Shown: in pieces, positions 60,201 to 64,000 of the stretch
Numbering within the stretch: the first letter of the stretch is position 1
Layout of the letters: each line of letters begins with the position of its first letter
DNA from: Rhea pennata
Taxonomy: Eukaryota; Chordata; Aves; Rheiformes; Rheidae
Direction of reading: 5' to 3'
Assembly (NCBI RefSeq): GCF_028389875.1
Contig: NC_084663.1
Coordinates: 124,001 to 188,000, forward strand
Length of the DNA stretch: 64,000 bases
Notes under the pieces: generated by a model
The model's database searches: none
What the model was told of the DNA's origin: nothing
The model's input: only the letters and a program-made list of their open reading frames with translations
Program-made: the position numbers and the translations under genes

Positions 60201-63200
60201 TGGGCTCCCCAGGACAAGAGACACATGGAACTAATGGAGAGAGTCCAGCGCAGGGCTATGAGGATGATCAGAGGGCTGGAGCATCTGTCCTATGAGGAAT
60301 GGCTGTGAGAGCTGGGCCTGTTTAGCCTGGGGAAGAGAAGACTGAGGGGGGATCTTATCAATGTCTGTAAGTACCTGAAGGGAGGGAATCAAGGGGATGG
60401 GAACAAACTCTTTCCAGTTGTCCCATGTGACAGGACAAGAGGCAATGGGCAGAAACTGAAGCACAGGAAGTTCTGCCTGACCGTGAGGGAGAATTTCTTC
60501 CCTGTGAGAGTGACGGAGCACTGGAACAGGTTGCCCAGAGAGGTTGTGGAGTCTCCTTCTCTGGAGATCTTCAAGGCCCGCCTGGATGCAACCCTGTCTA
60601 CCATGCTCTAGGTGACCCTGCTTGAGCATGGAGGTTGGCCTAGATGATCTCCGGAGGTCCCTTCCAACCTTACTGATTCTATGCTTCTATGAAATGGCGA
60701 ACTTTTCAGAGAAAAGCCATGAGAGCAATTGATGAAGGGGGGGGGGAGGGCCTAATGATGAGAAACTCAGTCTAGTTTGCTTCTCAAGGAGAAGTGATAA
60801 GGTGAGATATGAGAGAACAGGAATTTGAAATGAAAAGATGCTTAGTTTAGCAAGCAATGTTAACAAGCTCTAGTTGACTTTTGGAAAACTCAGGTAAAAA
60901 ATAAGATGAGAGAACTATTGAGACAACTTGCCAAAGCATGAATTCATGTATCATGGCCTTCTTTTTATTAGGGAATTAATTCTTTATTAGGTAATCAGCT
61001 CTAGTTTAAGTACTTCATTTGGTCTACGTTATACAGAGAGTTTACATGACTTCTGGCTTCACTTTTTATGAACATAAGTTCTGATCACCCAAGCTACCTT
61101 GCAGAGAAGGCCTGTCGTAAGTCAGGATTCAGAAAGGCAGATAATCTGACTTCAAAACCCGAATTTGAGAAATATCACTTCCCTTGTTAGTTTAATTTTT
61201 CCTCTGCTGAGCTATTCCTTGTGGCCATTGTCAGATTCAGTATGGTAGTGTTAGGATTGCATTCAAATGTGGTATATTTCTTTACTCTGTGAATCTGACT
61301 TTTTCAGGATTTTAAAGTCTGATAAAGTCTCATTTTTTGGAGTGACATGGGGTATCACAGGCCAGATATGGAGCATTTACTAATGAAAGGAGCAGTACTT
61401 TTCAGTAAGCCATGGCAAGTAGTCTCATGACAGCTGCTATTTTGGGATGTTAATTTATTGGCATTCATAGGTCATTGCCACTGACCTCTATCTGTTCCCT
61501 GTAAGTGAGAATTCTGAAATGGCATGTTAAAAGGATTGGGCAATTTTAGAAGCTAAGCAAAACTACCCAGAATGAATGCAAGTGTGGTCTGATGAGTGCT
61601 TACCTATATTTTGGGCAGTTTAAGAAGTCATTACCCTGCAAGTTTGATATAGTATCCAGTCAGAAACTAATCCAGTTGAGTGCAAAATAAATCCTAAGGC
61701 AAATGGCATAATTGGCTTTAGGCTGAGCAATGTGCTTCAGTCTAGCTGACTGAAGTATAACTACAGCTGGTGGTTCTTAGTTGAAGCTGTGTGAATTTTT
61801 ACAATAATTAAGACACAAATTTTAGCCCTGAGATCCAGTAAGAGAGGGGCAGAGGATCTCTACTTGAGGCACACAAGCAGGAATAAAACTACAATGCTGA
61901 TAATTGTTCAGGTATGCTTTATGATATAGGCATAGTCTACAAGATATTTAATGGATTGGAACCTGTCTGTTTCAGGCTAACTTACTTACCCTTCCTAATT
62001 TTAGAACTGGTTGTGCTTCTGGAAGGAGTAAACTGTCTAAGATGTCTAGGAAAGGAGATGGAGCACTTCTCATGGCAGGCATCTGGCTATTTACTACTGT
62101 GTTAGAAATCAAGCTATCTCAGATTGTTTGGATATTGTGTCCTATTGTCATTTCTAGCGACTAAGTACCATACGTCATTATCGCTCTTTGCACCTTTGTC
62201 TTATCTACTGATATTTTTCTTTTGCTAGTGTGTTTATAGAAATGTTGAGTGTCCATGTAACCAGTCAGCACAACTCTTAGCTAAGCCTAGCTGTGAAGAG
62301 GTTCTAATTTTGCATAATCTCTTGCTCGTGGAATATCTCAAATAGGTGAGGTGAAACCTATTTGTAACCCAGTGTAGATGGGCTAGGCTTTGCATTTTGG
62401 ATGTAGATTGTGAAGGGAACAGACCTTGGAAAGTCATGTCATTCAGAACTTGTTTTTTGTCTTACAGACTTCTGGGACACAGCTGGACAAGAGAGGTTCC
62501 AGAGCATGCATGCGTCCTATTACCATAAGGCTCATGCTTGTATCATGGTAAGGGTAGTCTCTCAGCTCTGATTTGGTGGAATTTTGACTGATAACAGTAC
62601 CATTAGACATTGGCTTATATGTTACTTTTCAGATTTATACTGTCTTATATTTTTTTGTCCCTTCTAGTTGCTTAAAAATCTTTCCTATATCATTCCTTTT
62701 TCTCTCACCAGATAAAACCAGTGTAGTTGGGAATGTTTAGCTCTTTTTATCTTCCTGATGACACTCTTACTACATTCTCTGAGTTTGTTTTCTTCTGTAT
62801 TTCCTTACACTGGTTACTGTGTTTCCAGTAAGGAGATACCTAAAACTGAACATTCAACTTCAGGTGAAGTCTTGCCAGAGGTGGTGTGAGAGAAAGAACA
62901 TCCGTTCCTTACTCTGTGATGTGGTTTTTGGATTATGCAGTACAAAACTGTTCTGACATGTTCTGCAGGGGCACCGTGTAAGACATGCTTTTCTGATCTT
63001 CTGCTCTTTCTGTTTTCACATACTTTGCTGCTTCCTGTATTAACAGCTCAAATGAGTCTTGTTTTTTCCCTCCTAACCCACTTAGATTTCTTTGTACTGT
63101 TACTCAAACTTTTCCCCATTTGTTATTATTTGTGAACATCAGTCAACTTCACTGATATTTTAATGTAATGGTTAAATTAGAGGAGCCTCACATTTGGCTC

Positions 63201-63764
63201 TACTTAGCATAACAGATTTTTCTCAGTGCTGTTCACTGTCATGAGTGATAGAGTGTTTGTCATTGTGCAAACTAAGAATGTAAAGGAAACCCAGGCAGTG
63301 TTGCCAGCATAGTGCCAAGAAAGGGGTGTCTGCATGTTTAAAAGTTTGCTAGATGTTCTCCCTTTTATCTTTCTTTCTTTCTAACAAAGGCCAGATTCCA
63401 TTGTTGATGTCTTACTTAAACAGTTGTAGTTGACTCTGTCAGGAGGCTCCAAGGAATGCTACCTCAGATCTGGAATACCCTCCTCCAGATGTTCCTTTTA
63501 GTTGCTGTATTTGCAGTATTGTGACCTTAAAGAAATACTAGAAGAATATAGGACTGGGGCAAATTCTGGATTCCATACAAGTGTTCAGTGCAGTAGGTTA
63601 ATGAGAAGCTGCCTTGCTGTAGGCCCCATGATATCTTGTTCTTTTTTGGAAGGTGTTTGATGTTCAGCGGAAAGTCACCTACAAGAACTTGAGCTGCTGG
63701 TACAAAGAGCTGAGAGAGTTCCGCCCGGAGATTCCTTGTATTGTAGTGGCCAACAAAATTGATG
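57217..63764 (+). CDS. RABL2: RABL2, ciliary Rab-like GTPase (first five coding exons; continues right)
   Basis: Exons 57217-57329, 57410-57439, 57674-57753, 62468-62547, 63653-63764 join in frame to 138 codons plus one base; the remaining exons lie beyond the window. The protein starts [15 protein letters not shown]. It shows the Ras-fold landmarks: P-loop GDSAVGKS, the RABL2-specific PQQLST.ALTLY segment in place of a Rab switch [20 protein letters not shown] (G3), and ANKID (G4). The segments [22 protein letters not shown] and [15 protein letters not shown] are practically those of mammalian RABL2. Known role: GTP-bound RABL2 is recruited to the basal body (CEP19) and helps start intraflagellar transport. 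Mammals have RABL2A and RABL2B, apparently a primate duplication, so the plain symbol is used. Intron 2 (57440-57673) carries U12-type signals. Confidence 0.95.
57440..57673 (+). other. RABL2: U12-type (minor spliceosome) intron in RABL2
   Basis: The intron starts GTATCCTT (57440-57447), the perfect minor-class donor, and has TCCTTAAC (57656-57663), the minor-class branch site, ending about 10 bases before the AG at 57672-57673. Choosing this AG gives the expected [14 protein letters not shown]; the later AGs (57683, 57686) give the wrong phase. Confidence 0.9.
57754..59080 (+). other. RABL2 intron 3, left part
   Basis: Non-coding. It includes a (TTTTCC)n run at about 58017-58041. No exon or young repeat found. 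Confidence 0.5.
59085..59420 (-). mobile_element. Ancient CR1-like LINE fragment in RABL2 intron 3
   Basis: On the plus strand, ggccatctattccaatgtat, tgttggaaagtcttccttga, cctgttatttcctgttttt and tctagatcttttgtcagtct occur in the order of a reverse-complemented old CR1 3' end. Strongly diverged. Confidence 0.55.
59882..60692 (+). mobile_element. CR1 LINE 3' end (copy J) in RABL2 intron 3
   Basis: Begins after RT motif C (gagagttgggcggagagg), runs through the C-terminal region (broken by stops) and ends ttactgattctatgcttc at about 60692. It is very similar to the same part of copy H, so relatively young. It is in sense orientation with RABL2. Confidence 0.92.
60693..62467 (+). other. RABL2 intron 3, right part
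   Basis: AT-rich intronic sequence with a short G-run near 60738. No exon found. Confidence 0.5.
62650..63160 (-). mobile_element. Possible ancient CR1-like fragment in RABL2 intron 4
   Basis: On the plus strand, taaggagatacctaaaact, gaacattcaacttcaggtga and agtcttgccagaggtg parallel the reverse complement of old CR1 (cccaaaactggacacagtac-type). Identification is by eye and weak at its edges. Confidence 0.42.
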
Positions 63765-64000
63765 GTGAGTATATATTTTCAGCTTCTCAGGGTTATGATG
63801 TGATTCTCTTCTGACCTGATTTGGTAGAGTATGTCATTTGTCTGTTTGGTCCAGATGAGTTCTTGAATATTAGTCCCTTAGGGCTGTGTTTTACTAAGTG
63901 AATAGCTGGATCCTTTACTGACCTTTCATGGTGTCTTAAAAGCTCTTGTTCTTGTTTTACTAGCAGTTAACAATATAAACTCAGTCCATTTATAGTTTAT
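63765..64000 (+). other. Start of RABL2 intron 5
   Basis: Follows the donor gatggtgagt; nothing else seen before the window ends. Confidence 0.7.

Noticed and set aside
1-64000. CRISPR arrays, operons, tRNA or rRNA genes, LTR elements
   Set aside because: None seen. The window is vertebrate nuclear DNA and all sizeable repeats are CR1 LINEs or simple repeats.

Overview
The window is vertebrate nuclear DNA, almost certainly from a bird. It has split genes with GT-AG introns, a CpG-rich head-to-head promoter, and many CR1 LINE copies with the avian 3' tail (TTCCAACCT...ATTCTATG). I cannot fix the species or order from the sequence.

Layout. (1) 1-2884, + strand: the last coding exon and 3' UTR of what looks like GOLGB1 (giantin), ending in a short tail-anchor segment. 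(2) 10639-28595, + strand: a complete HCLS1 (HS1, haematopoietic cortactin-like protein) of 14 coding exons. I could splice them in frame into 522 codons plus stop: acidic Arp2/3-binding N-terminus, 4.5 cortactin repeats, coiled-coil/proline/tyrosine-rich linker, SH3 domain. The GOLGB1-HCLS1 tandem pair matches the mammalian order as I know it. (3) 30872-31824, - strand: a single-exon class II olfactory receptor broken by one 5-bp duplication. (4) 36-52 kb: a gene-poor stretch full of CR1 copies. (5) 55389-57073, - strand: a complete NME6 (nucleoside diphosphate kinase 6), five coding exons, 186 codons. (6) From 57217, + strand: the first five coding exons of RABL2 (ciliary Rab-like GTPase), leaving the window at the right edge. 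NME6 and RABL2 start codons are only 143 bp apart, so they probably share a promoter.

The best second looks are these. HCLS1 has one extra 37-residue cortactin repeat compared with the mammalian protein as I remember it. RABL2 intron 2 has textbook U12-type splice signals. An NME6 intron carries a minisatellite that has copied the exon end together with its 5' splice site four times. Two CR1 5' halves about 44 kb apart are nearly identical and inverted; one lacks any 3' end, which target-primed reverse transcription does not readily explain. Two other CR1 copies share the same frame change just after the catalytic FADD motif. I found no operon-like or otherwise undescribed multi-gene system; the genes are ordinary conserved host genes in a CR1-rich setting.
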